Positions 33,787-42,673 of a stretch of DNA of 64,000 bases are shown here, one piece after another (position 1 is the stretch's first letter; the number at the start of each line of letters is the position of its first letter). The translations under genes and the position numbers were made by a program. The notes beneath the pieces were generated by a model. That model searched no databases and was not told where the DNA came from. It was given only the letters and a program-made list of their open reading frames with translations. The stretch spans positions 1 through 64,000 of the forward strand of contig DAIOHK010000001.1 of the NCBI GenBank assembly GCA_036744795.1, read 5' to 3'. The DNA is from UBA5486 sp036744795. GTDB taxonomy: Bacteria > Bacillota > UBA4882 > UBA10575.

Positions 33787-34425
33787 TTAAAAATTATTCC
33801 TATTTGTATCCTTTTTTAGTCTGGTTCGAAACCCATCAATCTCTAAAGCTCCTTCTGATACTAGTTTCAAAGCTTTTGGGTAGATCTGGTGTTCCACTTC
33901 TAAAACTCGCCGAGCGAGAGACTCGGGGGTATCATCATCTTCCACCTTAACTACTTGTTGGCAAACGATCGGTCCCTTATCTGTATCTGCTGTTACCAAA
34001 TGAACCGTTGCTCCAGTATATTTGGCACCTGATTCTAAAACCGCTTGGTGAACACGGAGACCATACATTCCTTTACCGCCAAATGCCGGAAGTAATGAGG
34101 GATGGATATTTAATATTCGGTTAGGAAAAGCTTCTGGAACTTTTGGCGAAAGGATTCTCATGAATCCGGCTAAACAAACCAGATCGATCTTTTCTCTTTG
34201 TAGCTTTTGTAAAATAAGATCCGAATACTCTTCCCTTGAAAGATTCTCGGTTGGGATGACCAAGGAAGAAATATCGTGTTTTAAAGCACGTTTTAAAGCA
34301 TAAACCCCCGGTTTGTTACTAATCACTAGAACAATCCGCGCTGGAATCTCATCCTCATTTATTGCATCAATCAATGCTTGTAAATTGGAACCACCGCCCG
34401 AGACTAGTACTGCTACCCTAGTCAA
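33787..34425 (-). CDS. purN: Phosphoribosylglycinamide formyltransferase
   Basis: PurN formylates GAR using 10-formyltetrahydrofolate. The 212-residue protein begins TRVAVLVSGGGSNLQALID and carries the signature NIHPSLLPAFGGKGMYG and HLVTADTDKGPIV, including the catalytic Asn/His/Asp set. The TTG at 34425 follows GGAGG by seven bases; an in-frame ATG at 34497 would overlap purM and lacks a site. It is downstream of purM in the usual order. Confidence 0.96.
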   Translation of the reverse strand: MTRVAVLVSGGGSNLQALIDAINEDEIPARIVLVISNKPGVYALKRALKHDISSLVIPTENLSREEYSDLILQKLQREKIDLVCLAGFMRILSPKVPEAFPNRILNIHPSLLPAFGGKGMYGLRVHQAVLESGAKYTGATVHLVTADTDKGPIVCQQVVKVEDDDTPESLARRVLEVEHQIYPKALKLVSEGALEIDGFRTRLKKDTNRNNF

Positions 34426-34468
34426 TAAAACACCTCCTTCTGGTATAATATTTTTAGGATTATCCTTT

Positions 34469-35497
34469 TTATTCCATAATAACTCCTTCGTTTCCACTAA
34501 TTAACTCACCAATTCTAAAAAACTCTTCTCCCTGGTTTTTCATAAGGTCGGTAAAGCTCTCCGCATCTTCTTTTTTAATAATACAAATCATACCAATGCC
34601 CATATTAAAAGTTCGGTACATATCTTCTTCCGGAATCTGGCCAATATCTTGTAAAAAATTAAATACAGGCAGAACAGGCCAGGAATCCTTATTGACCAAT
34701 GCAGTACAATTCTCCGGTAAAATTCTAGGGATATTTTCAATAAACCCGCCCCCAGTAATATGAGCCAGTCCTTTGATGATTCCTTGATCTACTGCCTTCT
34801 TCAATGCAGAAAAATAGCAAAGATGCGGAGCTAAAAGTTCCTCCCCGATTGTTTTACCTAATTCAGAACGATAAGTATCTACTGTCCCCTTTAAAACTTC
34901 AAAAAAGACTTTTCTGGCCAAAGAATATCCATTTGTATGTAAGCCCGCAGAAGGTAGACCATAAATAAGATCTCCGGATTGAATCGTAGTTTGTGGAAGT
35001 ATCTTCTCTTCTTCAACTACCCCGATAATTGTTCCTGCTAAATCATAATCTCCAATTTTATAAATACCTGGCATTTCAGCAGTTTCCCCACCAATCAGGA
35101 CACATCCTCCCTTTCGACAACCAGTAGCAATCCCTTTGACAATCTCCTGAATAACAGCGGGCTCCATTTTTCCGATTCCAATATAATCTAGAAAAAATAA
35201 AGGTGAAGCCCCTTGGACAAAAATATCATTTATACAATGGTTAACTAAATCATTACCGATGGTATCATGTTTGTTCATCGCGATCGCAATCTTTAATTTT
35301 GTCCCTACACCATCGGTACTAGCTACTAAAATAGGTTTTTTGTACTCCCCACTAGGAAAAGCAAACAGACCTCCAAAACTTCCTAAATCTCCCCGGACCA
35401 AAGGATTAAAAGTACTCCGAACATATTGACCAATCCTACGGACCGCCTCATTACCTGCATCAATGTCTACTCCTGCCTGTTTATAATCGGTAGCCAA
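34469..35497 (-). CDS. purM: Phosphoribosylformylglycinamidine cyclo-ligase
   Basis: PurM (AIR synthetase) closes the imidazole ring with ATP. The 342-residue product has the family motifs DYKQAGVDIDAGN, ASTDGVGTKLKIA, NDIFVQGASPLFFLDY, CVLIGGETAEMPG and HITGGGFIENIPR. The start is TTG at 35497 with GGAGAG upstream. It is 82 bases downstream of purF; the gap contains an arm of the AT-rich repeat (AAGGATCGCATAATTAG at 35545). Confidence 0.97.
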   Translation of the reverse strand: MATDYKQAGVDIDAGNEAVRRIGQYVRSTFNPLVRGDLGSFGGLFAFPSGEYKKPILVASTDGVGTKLKIAIAMNKHDTIGNDLVNHCINDIFVQGASPLFFLDYIGIGKMEPAVIQEIVKGIATGCRKGGCVLIGGETAEMPGIYKIGDYDLAGTIIGVVEEEKILPQTTIQSGDLIYGLPSAGLHTNGYSLARKVFFEVLKGTVDTYRSELGKTIGEELLAPHLCYFSALKKAVDQGIIKGLAHITGGGFIENIPRILPENCTALVNKDSWPVLPVFNFLQDIGQIPEEDMYRTFNMGIGMICIIKKEDAESFTDLMKNQGEEFFRIGELISGNEGVIME

Positions 35498-35579
35498 TAC
35501 TATTCTCTCCTTTGCTCAATCATTTGCCTTTTTACTTTAAGTTAAGGATCGCATAATTAGTTAATGGTGCCAAAAGGAA

Positions 35580-36980
35580 TTATTTAATACCCTCAGGTAT
35601 TTGAATAGGATATTTACCCGTAAAACATGCCAAACAAAGACTTTTTCTGCCAATTGCCTTTTGCAGTCCTTCTAAAGAAAGGTAAGTCAATGAATCGGCT
35701 TCAACATGTTTTCTAATTTCTTCAACCGAATGATCTGCGGCAATCAATTCTTTAGTATTGCTAGTATCAATCCCATAAAAACAAGGTTTTGCCACAGGAG
35801 GTGCACTTATGCAAAGATGAATTTCACGGGCTCCGGTCTCTTTTAACATATGAATAATCTTGCCGGTTGTAGTTCCCCGTACAATGGTATCATCTATAAT
35901 TACAATTCGACGGTCTTTAACTAATTCTGCAACTGGATTCAGTTTAATCCTCACCCCTAAATCCCGCTGTTCCTGACGGGGCCGGATAAATGTCCGCCCT
36001 ACATATGGATTTTTTATCAATCCAACCTCATATGGGATTCCGGAAACCTCAGAAAAACCAAGGGCTGCGGAAACACCAGTATCTGGAACTGGAATAACAA
36101 TATCTGCATCATAAGAAAATTCTCTAGCCAATTCGCGCCCCATTGCTTTCCTGATCTGGTGAACATTCAAACCATCAATTGTACTATCAGGACGGGCAAA
36201 GTAAATATATTCAAAGACACAGAGGGCTTTCTCCTTTTCTGTATTAAGAAAGCGCGAACGTAAGCCATTCTGATCAATAATAATAATCTCTCCTGGTTCT
36301 ACATCACGGATAAATTCTCCTCCTAAAACTGAAAAAGCACAACTCTCTGAGGAAAGCATAAGGGCCTCACCTACTTTTCCTAGACATAAAGGACGCATTC
36401 CATGGGGATCTCTGACCCCGATGAGTGTATCTTTAGTCATAATTACAAGGGAAAAGGAACCCTCTAGTCGTGATGCAGCAAGAACAACAGCATCTTCCAG
36501 TGACTCTTTACTATAGCCGGCAATTAGGTTCATAATCACCTCTGTCCCAGTAGAAGTTTGAAAAAGGGACCCTCTCTCTTCCAGTTCTCGCCTGAGCACT
36601 TTTTTGTTTAAGAGACTTCCATTATGAGCTACTGCCAGAACTCCTTTTGAACAACGGCCCATTAGCGGTTCAGCATTTGCAACATAGCCTACTGAACCGG
36701 AAGAAGCCTGCCTAACATGACCAATACCTATTCTCCCTTTTAATTGGGAAATATTATCCGGATTAAAAACTCCAGAAACCAATCCTACATCTTTTTGGGC
36801 AAGTACCCGCTGACCATCAGAAACGACCATTCCTGCACTCTCCTGCCCTCGATGTTGTAAAGAGAATAACCCAATGTAAATCAATTCTGCCGCTCGTGTC
36901 TGTTCCTGATCACTATATACACCAAAGACACCACAAGCCTCCTCAAGTTGATCTTCAAAAGCCAGCAAATCCTCTTTCAA
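35580..36980 (-). CDS. purF: Amidophosphoribosyltransferase
   Basis: PurF makes phosphoribosylamine from PRPP and glutamine, the committed step of purine synthesis. The 466-residue protein has a short propeptide followed by the catalytic cysteine in EEACGVFGVYS, the Ntn glutaminase domain (LQHRGQESAGMV, GIGHVRQASSG) and the phosphoribosyltransferase domain with the PRPP loop VIIDDTIVRGTTT. Four cysteines including CLACFTGKYP suggest the Fe-S type found in Bacillus. The TTG at 36980 follows AAGGAG by nine bases; the ATG nine bases earlier directly abuts that site. It is the first gene of the set, but its likely leader riboswitch lies about 650 bases upstream. Confidence 0.96.
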   Translation of the reverse strand: MKEDLLAFEDQLEEACGVFGVYSDQEQTRAAELIYIGLFSLQHRGQESAGMVVSDGQRVLAQKDVGLVSGVFNPDNISQLKGRIGIGHVRQASSGSVGYVANAEPLMGRCSKGVLAVAHNGSLLNKKVLRRELEERGSLFQTSTGTEVIMNLIAGYSKESLEDAVVLAASRLEGSFSLVIMTKDTLIGVRDPHGMRPLCLGKVGEALMLSSESCAFSVLGGEFIRDVEPGEIIIIDQNGLRSRFLNTEKEKALCVFEYIYFARPDSTIDGLNVHQIRKAMGRELAREFSYDADIVIPVPDTGVSAALGFSEVSGIPYEVGLIKNPYVGRTFIRPRQEQRDLGVRIKLNPVAELVKDRRIVIIDDTIVRGTTTGKIIHMLKETGAREIHLCISAPPVAKPCFYGIDTSNTKELIAADHSVEEIRKHVEADSLTYLSLEGLQKAIGRKSLCLACFTGKYPIQIPEGIK

Positions 36981-37067
36981 TGAATCCATCTCCTTTAATC
37001 CTAGTGTACTTTAGATATAAAATGATCAGTCATAAAATTTTCATCACGCCATCAAAACAGGTATTTT

Positions 37068-37256
37068 CTATGCCGTACCGACTAATTCGTTTTTTCTAAT
37101 TGTCAAGCCAATATATTCTTGAGGGTTGTTTAATACTCCACTGTTCAGGAGTAAATTTCTATAAGTAAAAACTGATCTCTCCCACCTCATCTTGGTCTTT
37201 AAGATCTGTCTTAAAGTTTTCCCTTTTTTCTCTGCCTTTATTGTAAGTTGTTCCAT
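37068..37256 (-). pseudogene. Possible remnant of an S4/RluA-type N-terminal domain
   Basis: A 62-codon ORF without a clear ribosome binding site encodes LTIKAEKKGKTLRQILKTKM and RNLLLNSGVLNN, weakly like the N-terminal S4-like region of RluA-type pseudouridine synthases (an extended-strand start, a KTLRQIL helix, then a VLNN-type turn). The catalytic domain is absent. It sits between the palindromic repeat array and purF. It could equally be chance coding in a degraded region. Confidence 0.25.
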
Positions 37257-37260
37257 CTTG

Positions 37261-37625
37261 TTCTACTTAGAAAATATATCTCGATACTCGTCGCTCGGCT
37301 GAATGACCGCCTTTGTAAGCTTTATAAGCTTTTGATGAAAGTTCAATTTTAATCTTGCCCCAGCTTGCTGAGGTGGGGGACTACTTAGAAAATAGGTCTA
37401 TTTGATTCATCTGGTCTTGATTAAATCTACAGAACAGTTGGTCGATTCACCCGGTTTTCGATTTTAATCACTTCGTGATATTAAGGTAATCAGCGTGAAC
37501 GACTCAAACCAGCATGAACAACCAATTAAAGCGCCTCTGGAGCTGGTCGACTCACCTGGCTTATATTTTCATTATTTCATGTGTGCGGGCAGTAGCCAGC
37601 GTGAGCGACTACCTACTTAGAAAAA
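37261..37625. repeat. Array of GC-richer palindromic repeats (copies B)
   Basis: Two clear elements are present. In the first, GGTCGATTCACCCGG (37440) faces CAGCGTGAACGAC (37491), with an inner hairpin TTAATCAC-TTC-GTGATATTAA. In the second, GGTCGACTCACCTGGC (37545-37560) faces GCCAGCGTGAGCGACTACC (37595-37613). The junction phrase CTACTTAGAAAA occurs three times (37263, 37381, 37613), so the block is modular. A more degraded module fills 37261-37380. The array separates the riboswitch from purF. Confidence 0.7.
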
Positions 37626-37663
37626 AACAAAAAGCGGGTAGGATCCTATAGAAACCTACCCGC
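37622..37663 (-). terminator. Riboswitch expression-platform terminator
   Basis: GCGGGTAGG and CCTACCCGC form a nine-base-pair stem, followed on the minus strand by TTTTTGTTTTTTT. Its 5' arm includes the GGCGGG end of the aptamer, so aptamer folding and terminator compete. Confidence 0.88.
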
Positions 37664-37750
37664 CGGGGTTTTTATCCCTCTACGGTGTAACACCTGCCGG
37701 TGCCTGCACCACTCGGTCCAGACCTGGTTTAACAGCGGAACCCTAGATGC
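37655..37750 (-). promoter_or_regulatory. ykkC-family riboswitch, probably PRPP-sensing
   Basis: Minus-strand landmarks match the ykkC family: TCTAGGGTTCCG (37747-37736), CTGGACCGAG, ACACCG, then GGGATAAAAACCCCGGCGGG. A strong promoter lies 30 bases upstream and a terminator overlaps the 3' end. ykkC members bind guanidine, ppGpp, PRPP or (d)ADP; the subtype upstream of purine synthesis genes is the PRPP riboswitch, and the next genes on this strand are purF-M-N-C-D. High PRPP would then favour read-through. The subtype call is from context. Confidence 0.8.
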
Positions 37751-37779
37751 ACTTTCTTTTTATGCAATTTACAATTCGA

Positions 37780-37808
37780 ATTGTACCAGATTTTCCGATA
37801 GGTGTCAA
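37780..37808 (-). promoter_or_regulatory. Promoter of the riboswitch / purine transcript
   Basis: TTGACA (37808-37803) and TACAAT (37785-37780) with a 17-base spacer, overlapping the purE stop codon. Confidence 0.88.
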
Positions 37809-38314
37809 ACTATATACCCCCGAAATCCCATCTCTTCTAATCTTTTATTCTTTGCTAAGACTTCTTCTTTCATTTTTAACTTATTTTCAGCTAGTTTTAT
37901 CCGGAGAGCAGGATCTTGTAAAGCTAATATTTGTAGAGCTAAAATCCCGGCATTCTTTCCTCCATTAAGCGCTACAGTCGCAACTGGAACCCCAGGGGGC
38001 ATTTGTACCATTGACCAAAGAGCATCAATACCACCGGTACTACCGGAAGCGATTGGTATACCAATTACCGGTAAGATTGTCTGCGAAGCTAGAACACCTG
38101 GTAAGTGTGCAGCCATTCCTGCCCCGGCAATGATCACCTTATACCCATTATCCTGAGCACAACGGGCAAATTCTAAAGCTTGATCTGGAGTGCGGTGGGC
38201 AGAAAGAATCTTTATCGAATATCCTACGGCAAATTCCTCTAATACCTCCGCAGTTTTAGCCATAACTGGAAGATCTGAGTCACTCCCCATTATGATTGCT
38301 ACTACTTTTTCCAT
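37805..38314 (-). CDS. purE: N5-carboxyaminoimidazole ribonucleotide mutase
   Basis: PurE converts N5-CAIR to CAIR. The 169-residue protein shows GSDSDLPVMAKTAEVL at the N-terminus, the SAHRTPD active-site motif near residue 40, and GAGMAAHLPGVLAS. It lies six bases after pyrE, at the end of the pyrimidine operon, and is separated from the other pur genes by its own stop, a new promoter and the riboswitch. purK is not in the window. Confidence 0.96.
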   Translation of the reverse strand: MEKVVAIIMGSDSDLPVMAKTAEVLEEFAVGYSIKILSAHRTPDQALEFARCAQDNGYKVIIAGAGMAAHLPGVLASQTILPVIGIPIASGSTGGIDALWSMVQMPPGVPVATVALNGGKNAGILALQILALQDPALRIKLAENKLKMKEEVLAKNKRLEEMGFRGYIV

Positions 38315-38319
38315 TGCAG

Positions 38320-38907
38320 TTATCCTTCCTTTACTAGTTTTCTACTTCCAGGTTTTTCTATTGGAAGACCCGCCTGACATAAAGGACACTCTTCAGGAGA
38401 GTATGATAAAACCTTCATGGAAAGAAGTGCTTCACTTCTAGGAGGAAAAATTACTTTTCCTCCACTCCGGTCAATAAAAGTGGCAACTCCAGAAATATTA
38501 CCACCCTGTTCTTTAAGTAAATCAATTACTTCCTGGACAGAACCACCGGTGGTAATCACATCTTCAACCACCAAGACCTTTGCTCCTGGTTCCAGAGTAA
38601 AACCCCGGCGTAAAGTCATTTTTTCCCCTACCCGTTCTGTAAAGAGCATTTTTGTGTTTAATTGTCGAGCAACTTCATAAGCAATAAGAATTCCCCCGAT
38701 GGCTGGAGCAGCTACTACATCAATTTCATCTTCTGCAAACCTGCGGGCTATTTCACGACATAATACTTCATTATAACGGGGATATTGAAGCACTTTTGCA
38801 CATTGTAAATAATTATCACTATGCCGCCCGGAAGTTAAAAGAAAATGACCTTTTTGCCAGACCCCGGTCTCATGAAAGATCTTTAATATTTCTTCCTGGC
38901 CTAACAT
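38320..38907 (-). CDS. pyrE: Orotate phosphoribosyltransferase
   Basis: PyrE makes OMP from orotate and PRPP. The 195-residue protein has TSGRHSDNYLQCAKV near the N-terminus and the PRPP loop VLVVEDVITTGGS near residue 115. The C-terminal CPLCQAGLPIEKPGSRK tail is common in the thermophilic clostridial form of the enzyme. It overlaps the end of pyrF by seven bases. Confidence 0.95.
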   Translation of the reverse strand: MLGQEEILKIFHETGVWQKGHFLLTSGRHSDNYLQCAKVLQYPRYNEVLCREIARRFAEDEIDVVAAPAIGGILIAYEVARQLNTKMLFTERVGEKMTLRRGFTLEPGAKVLVVEDVITTGGSVQEVIDLLKEQGGNISGVATFIDRSGGKVIFPPRSEALLSMKVLSYSPEECPLCQAGLPIEKPGSRKLVKEG

Positions 38908-39620
38908 TCTTCCTCCTCCATTTCTTTAACAATCTGATCAATCGCCTTTAAAGGATCAGCAGCTTGGACTATAGGGCGTCCAATTACAAGATAATCCGCT
39001 CCCCTTTCCAAAGCCTGGCGCGGAGTTAGAATCCGGCGCTGGTCACCCGGTACTGACCAGGAAGGCCTGATTCCGGGAACTATGGTTAAAAAATCCCGAC
39101 CACATTGCTCTTTAATCTTCTTTACTTCTAAAGGAGAAGCCACCACCCCATCAAGACCTGCTTCTTTGGCCATGGTTGCCAAATGTAAAACCTGCTCCTC
39201 CATAGGGAGCTTTATTTGTAATTCTTTTTTTAGGGTTGCTTCATTCATACTGGTAAGAATTGTTACCCCGATTACCTTTGGAGGGTTGATTCCTTTATTG
39301 GTCGCAATTTTTTTAACTTTCTCCGCAGTCCTTTTCATCATCTCTTTACCACCAAGACAATGAAGATTAATAAGCTCCGCTCCGGTTTCTACCAAGACTG
39401 CCGCTGCCCTCTCTACTGTATTGGGGATATCATGAAGTTTAAGATCAAGAAAGACCTTAAATCCTTGATTTTTAAGAAAAACAACAGCTTCCGGTCCTTG
39501 AGCATAAAATAATTCCATTCCTACTTTAACCCAAGTTATATGAGTCTTAAGTAGATCCGCCCACCTTTCCAGTGCTTGACGGTCGGGAACATCTAAAGCA
39601 ATAATTATCCGTTCTCGCAT
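38901..39620 (-). CDS. pyrF: Orotidine 5'-phosphate decarboxylase
   Basis: PyrF decarboxylates OMP to UMP. The 239-residue protein has IALDVPDRQALERW near the start, the active-site DLKLHDIPNTV, and VVPGIRP with GADYLVIGRPIV in the C-terminal half. The ATG at 39620 follows GGAGGG by 12 bases, slightly long; the frame is open for 21 more codons upstream but would overlap pyrD without a better start. It overlaps pyrE. Confidence 0.95.
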   Translation of the reverse strand: MRERIIIALDVPDRQALERWADLLKTHITWVKVGMELFYAQGPEAVVFLKNQGFKVFLDLKLHDIPNTVERAAAVLVETGAELINLHCLGGKEMMKRTAEKVKKIATNKGINPPKVIGVTILTSMNEATLKKELQIKLPMEEQVLHLATMAKEAGLDGVVASPLEVKKIKEQCGRDFLTIVPGIRPSWSVPGDQRRILTPRQALERGADYLVIGRPIVQAADPLKAIDQIVKEMEEEEC

Positions 39621-39679
39621 TATTTCAACTTTCCCTCCTGCATATCTGTATTTAAAAATAGTTCTTGTATTAAAACTCC

Positions 39680-40612
39680 TCAATCCAACCGAACATTTCG
39701 ATGCGCGATCCCTATTAAATCCTCTATCCTTTCTACTTGTTCCTGATCTAAATAATCACAAAGGCCATCGATGATCTTAAGAGGAGTAAAAGGATCATGA
39801 AACAAAGCGGTTCCAACTGCTACGGCTGTAGCTCCGGCCATTATAAATTCCAAGGCATCCTCAGGAGTAGAGATCCCTCCCATCCCGACTAAAGGAATCT
39901 TAACTGCCTTATAGACCTGCCAGAGATGGTGCAGAGCTACCGGTTTGACTGCTGGACCAGAGAGGCCACCGGAGATATTACCCAATACCGGACGCTGTTT
40001 TTTTATATCAATCGCCATCCCTGGTAAGGTATTAATCAAAGTTATCGCTTCCGCTCCCGCCTCTTCTACAGCTTGGGCAATCTCAGCAATTGCTGTAACA
40101 TTAGGTGATAATTTTACCCAAACCGGAAGCGAAGTTGCTTCCCTCACCGTCCGGGTTACTCTGGCTGCGACCTCAGGATCAATCCCAAAGGCCATCCCGC
40201 CTTTTTTCACATTAGGGCAGGAGATATTAACCTCCAAAGCAGTAATCCCGACTTCGCCATCTAGCGTGGAAGCAAGACAGGCAAACTCATCAATTGTAAA
40301 CCCAGCAATATTTACAATCACTGAAGTTTCCAATTCACGTAGAAAAGGGAGTTCTTGCTGGAGAAAAGCTGTAAGTCCCGGATTTTGTAATCCAATCGCA
40401 TTAATTAACCCGGACGGGGTCTCCACTAACCGGGGCGGGGAATTCCCTGCTCGTGGTCGTAAAGTTAAACCTTTTGCTGTAATACCACCTAGCACGGAAA
40501 CCGGAAACAGCTTGTTATATTCACGAGCAAAACCAAAGGTGCCAGAGGCCGTTAAAATTGGATTTTTTAAAGATACCCGGCCGACTTTTACTGCTAACCG
40601 TGGATCATTCAT
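39680..40612 (-). CDS. pyrD: Dihydroorotate dehydrogenase B, catalytic subunit
   Basis: This FMN subunit oxidises dihydroorotate to orotate and passes electrons through PyrK to NAD. The 310-residue protein is of class 1B: NPILTASGTFGFAREY near the N-terminus, catalytic cysteine in EVNISCPNVKKGG, and GMGGISTPEDALEFI with FMN-phosphate contacts. The ATG at 40612 lies nine bases after GAGGAGG and overlaps the end of pyrK by eight bases; upstream in-frame starts lie deep within pyrK. Confidence 0.96.
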   Translation of the reverse strand: MNDPRLAVKVGRVSLKNPILTASGTFGFAREYNKLFPVSVLGGITAKGLTLRPRAGNSPPRLVETPSGLINAIGLQNPGLTAFLQQELPFLRELETSVIVNIAGFTIDEFACLASTLDGEVGITALEVNISCPNVKKGGMAFGIDPEVAARVTRTVREATSLPVWVKLSPNVTAIAEIAQAVEEAGAEAITLINTLPGMAIDIKKQRPVLGNISGGLSGPAVKPVALHHLWQVYKAVKIPLVGMGGISTPEDALEFIMAGATAVAVGTALFHDPFTPLKIIDGLCDYLDQEQVERIEDLIGIAHRNVRLD

Positions 40613-41381
40613 CAAAAATAACCTCCTCAGCCGGGAAGACCGGCCCCTCTGTGCAAACCCTGGGATATCCATTGCTAGTATGGCAGACACAACCTAAACA
40701 AGCTCCAACTCCACAGGCCATCCGTTCTTCTAAGGATAATTCGCCCGGAATTTTAAGCTTAGACATTAAACTTTTTACTGCCTTAAGCATTGGCCGCGGT
40801 CCACAAGCATAATAAAAATCAGCACTTCCCGGATCAAGTAAAGAAGAGGCCAAATCTACTACATTTCCTTGCTGACCAGCACTTCCATCATCAGTAGTAA
40901 GATATATTTTTTCTACCATCTGTTGCCAGCATTCTACAAAAAGGAGTTCTCCTTGTGAACGAGCACCATAAAATAGAGAAAAATCCACTCCTTTACCAAG
41001 TTCAGCTACGGAAAAAAGCGGAGGCATCCCGATTCCTCCAGCAAAAAGAAGAACTCGGGAAAATTCCCTAGGATCCGTAAAGCCTCTTCCTAAAGGCCCT
41101 AGCAGCTTAAGACTACTTCCGATACGCCTCTTACTTAACCAGGAAGTTCCTCGCCCTACTACCCGGAAAACCAGTTCCAAATATCCTCTTTCTTTTTCAA
41201 TACGGAATAAACTAAAAGGGCGAGGAAGTAAGGGATCAAAGCTCCCACCTTCAGAACAATAAACTTGAATAAATTGACCCGGAAAAGCGTTCTTTACTAT
41301 TTTCTCCGCTTTAACAATCAGATGAAAAAGACCATTTCCTTTATCTATAAGGTTAATTAGCTTGCCAATTTCTATCTGCAT
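40605..41381 (-). CDS. pyrK: Dihydroorotate dehydrogenase B, electron transfer subunit
   Basis: PyrK carries FAD and a 2Fe-2S cluster. The 258-residue protein has a ferredoxin-reductase-like fold with the FAD motif RPFSLFRIEKE, the nucleotide-binding LFAGGIGMPPLFSVA, YACGPRPML, and the cluster ligands in ERMACGVGACLGCVCHT plus a last cysteine in RVCTEGPVF. It overlaps both pyrC and pyrD. Its presence shows the NAD-linked type of the enzyme. Confidence 0.95.
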   Translation of the reverse strand: MQIEIGKLINLIDKGNGLFHLIVKAEKIVKNAFPGQFIQVYCSEGGSFDPLLPRPFSLFRIEKERGYLELVFRVVGRGTSWLSKRRIGSSLKLLGPLGRGFTDPREFSRVLLFAGGIGMPPLFSVAELGKGVDFSLFYGARSQGELLFVECWQQMVEKIYLTTDDGSAGQQGNVVDLASSLLDPGSADFYYACGPRPMLKAVKSLMSKLKIPGELSLEERMACGVGACLGCVCHTSNGYPRVCTEGPVFPAEEVIFDE

Positions 41382-42673
41382 TCCTTCTCTCCTGTCCCTA
41401 AGGTTTTATAAACCCATCGACCTTCTACCATAGTGGCGAGATTCTTACCTATTAGTTTTTTTCCAATAAAGGGAGAGTTTTTTCCTTTAGAGGTAAAATC
41501 ATCTTTCTCAACTTTCCATTCGGCATTTGGATCTACTAAAATCAGATCAGCAGATGAACCTTGCTTGAGGGTCCCACCAGAAATATTAAGAACTTTTGCC
41601 GGATTAACAGACATTAACTGAACAATTCTTTCTAAACTCAATATTCCTTTATGGTAAAACTCGGTAAGAATCACACCTAATGCTGTTTCCAGCCCAGACA
41701 TCCCAAAGGGAGCCAAGGAATATTCCTGGTGCTTTTCTTCTCTGGTATGTGGAGCATGATCTGTTGCAATCAGATCGATTGTTCCATCACTCAGAGCTTC
41801 TTGCAAAGCTTCCATATCTTGCAAAGGACGTAAGGGAGGACTTACTTTTGTAGCAGTATTATACCCAGCTACTTCTTGATCCGTAAGAGTCAGATGGTGG
41901 GGAGTAACTTCAGCCGTTACTTTTACCCCTCTGGCTTTTGCTTCCCTGAATAAATTCAAACTCCGCTTAGTACTTAAATGACAAAGGTGAACCCGTGCCC
42001 CAGTTTCCTCCGCTAACAATAAATCTCTGGCAATTATTACTTCTTCTGCAAGTGCCGGTATACCTTTTAACCCTAATTTAGTTGAGACGGTCCCTTCATG
42101 CATAACTCCGTCAGCAGTAAGATTCTTATCCTCACAGTGTAAAAGAAAAGGTTTGTTAAATAATTTTCCATACATAAAAGCGTAACGTTCAACTGCAGCA
42201 TTGATTATACTTGAACCATCATCTGAAAAGGCAATTGCTCCGGCCTCTGCCAAATCCGCCAATTCTGCAAGTTCCTGACCTGCTCCTCCTTTTGTAATAT
42301 TACCTACTGGATAGACCCGGACCACCCCTTTTTCTTTACTCTTAGCCTTAACAAAGGTAATCACTGAGGCACTATCAGCAGAAGGGATCGTATTGGGCAT
42401 GGCAGTAATAGAAGTAAATCCTCCTTTAGCCGCTGCTCTAGTCCCAGAAGCAATCGTTTCCTTCTCCTCTTGTCCGGGTTCCCGTAGATGAACATGAAGA
42501 TCGATTAAGCCTGGCATGACCAGCAAATTCTGGGCATCAATCACTTCCAGCCCTTCCTCAGCTAAGTCTTTTCCTACAGCAGCAACCTTACCTTCTTTAA
42601 TCATAAGGTCGTACTCGCCATACCTCCCAGCTACTGGATCAACTAAAAATCCACGCTTAATTAAATAATTCAT
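41372..42673 (-). CDS. pyrC: Dihydroorotase
   Basis: PyrC cyclises carbamoyl aspartate to dihydroorotate. The 433-residue amidohydrolase has DLHVHLREPGQEEKE near residue 57, the metal histidines in LHCED and HLCHLST, and ATDHAPHTREEK near residue 300. The ATG at 42673 follows GGAGGGG by nine bases and overlaps the pyrB end by 17 bases; the family length then fits well. Confidence 0.96.
   Translation of the reverse strand: MNYLIKRGFLVDPVAGRYGEYDLMIKEGKVAAVGKDLAEEGLEVIDAQNLLVMPGLIDLHVHLREPGQEEKETIASGTRAAAKGGFTSITAMPNTIPSADSASVITFVKAKSKEKGVVRVYPVGNITKGGAGQELAELADLAEAGAIAFSDDGSSIINAAVERYAFMYGKLFNKPFLLHCEDKNLTADGVMHEGTVSTKLGLKGIPALAEEVIIARDLLLAEETGARVHLCHLSTKRSLNLFREAKARGVKVTAEVTPHHLTLTDQEVAGYNTATKVSPPLRPLQDMEALQEALSDGTIDLIATDHAPHTREEKHQEYSLAPFGMSGLETALGVILTEFYHKGILSLERIVQLMSVNPAKVLNISGGTLKQGSSADLILVDPNAEWKVEKDDFTSKGKNSPFIGKKLIGKNLATMVEGRWVYKTLGTGEKECR

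Noticed and set aside
37261..37625. CRISPR array
   Set aside because: Repeats are imperfect palindromes of unequal spacing with no constant spacer length and no cas genes.
37655..37750. SRP RNA
   Set aside because: CCAGGTCTGG looks similar at first, but the CTAGGGTTCCG and CCCCGGCGGG blocks fit the ykkC family and there is no GGAAGG loop.
39945..40697. 250-residue plus-strand ORF opposite pyrD
   Set aside because: Fully antisense to pyrD, which has all family motifs; no promoter or ribosome binding site on the plus strand.
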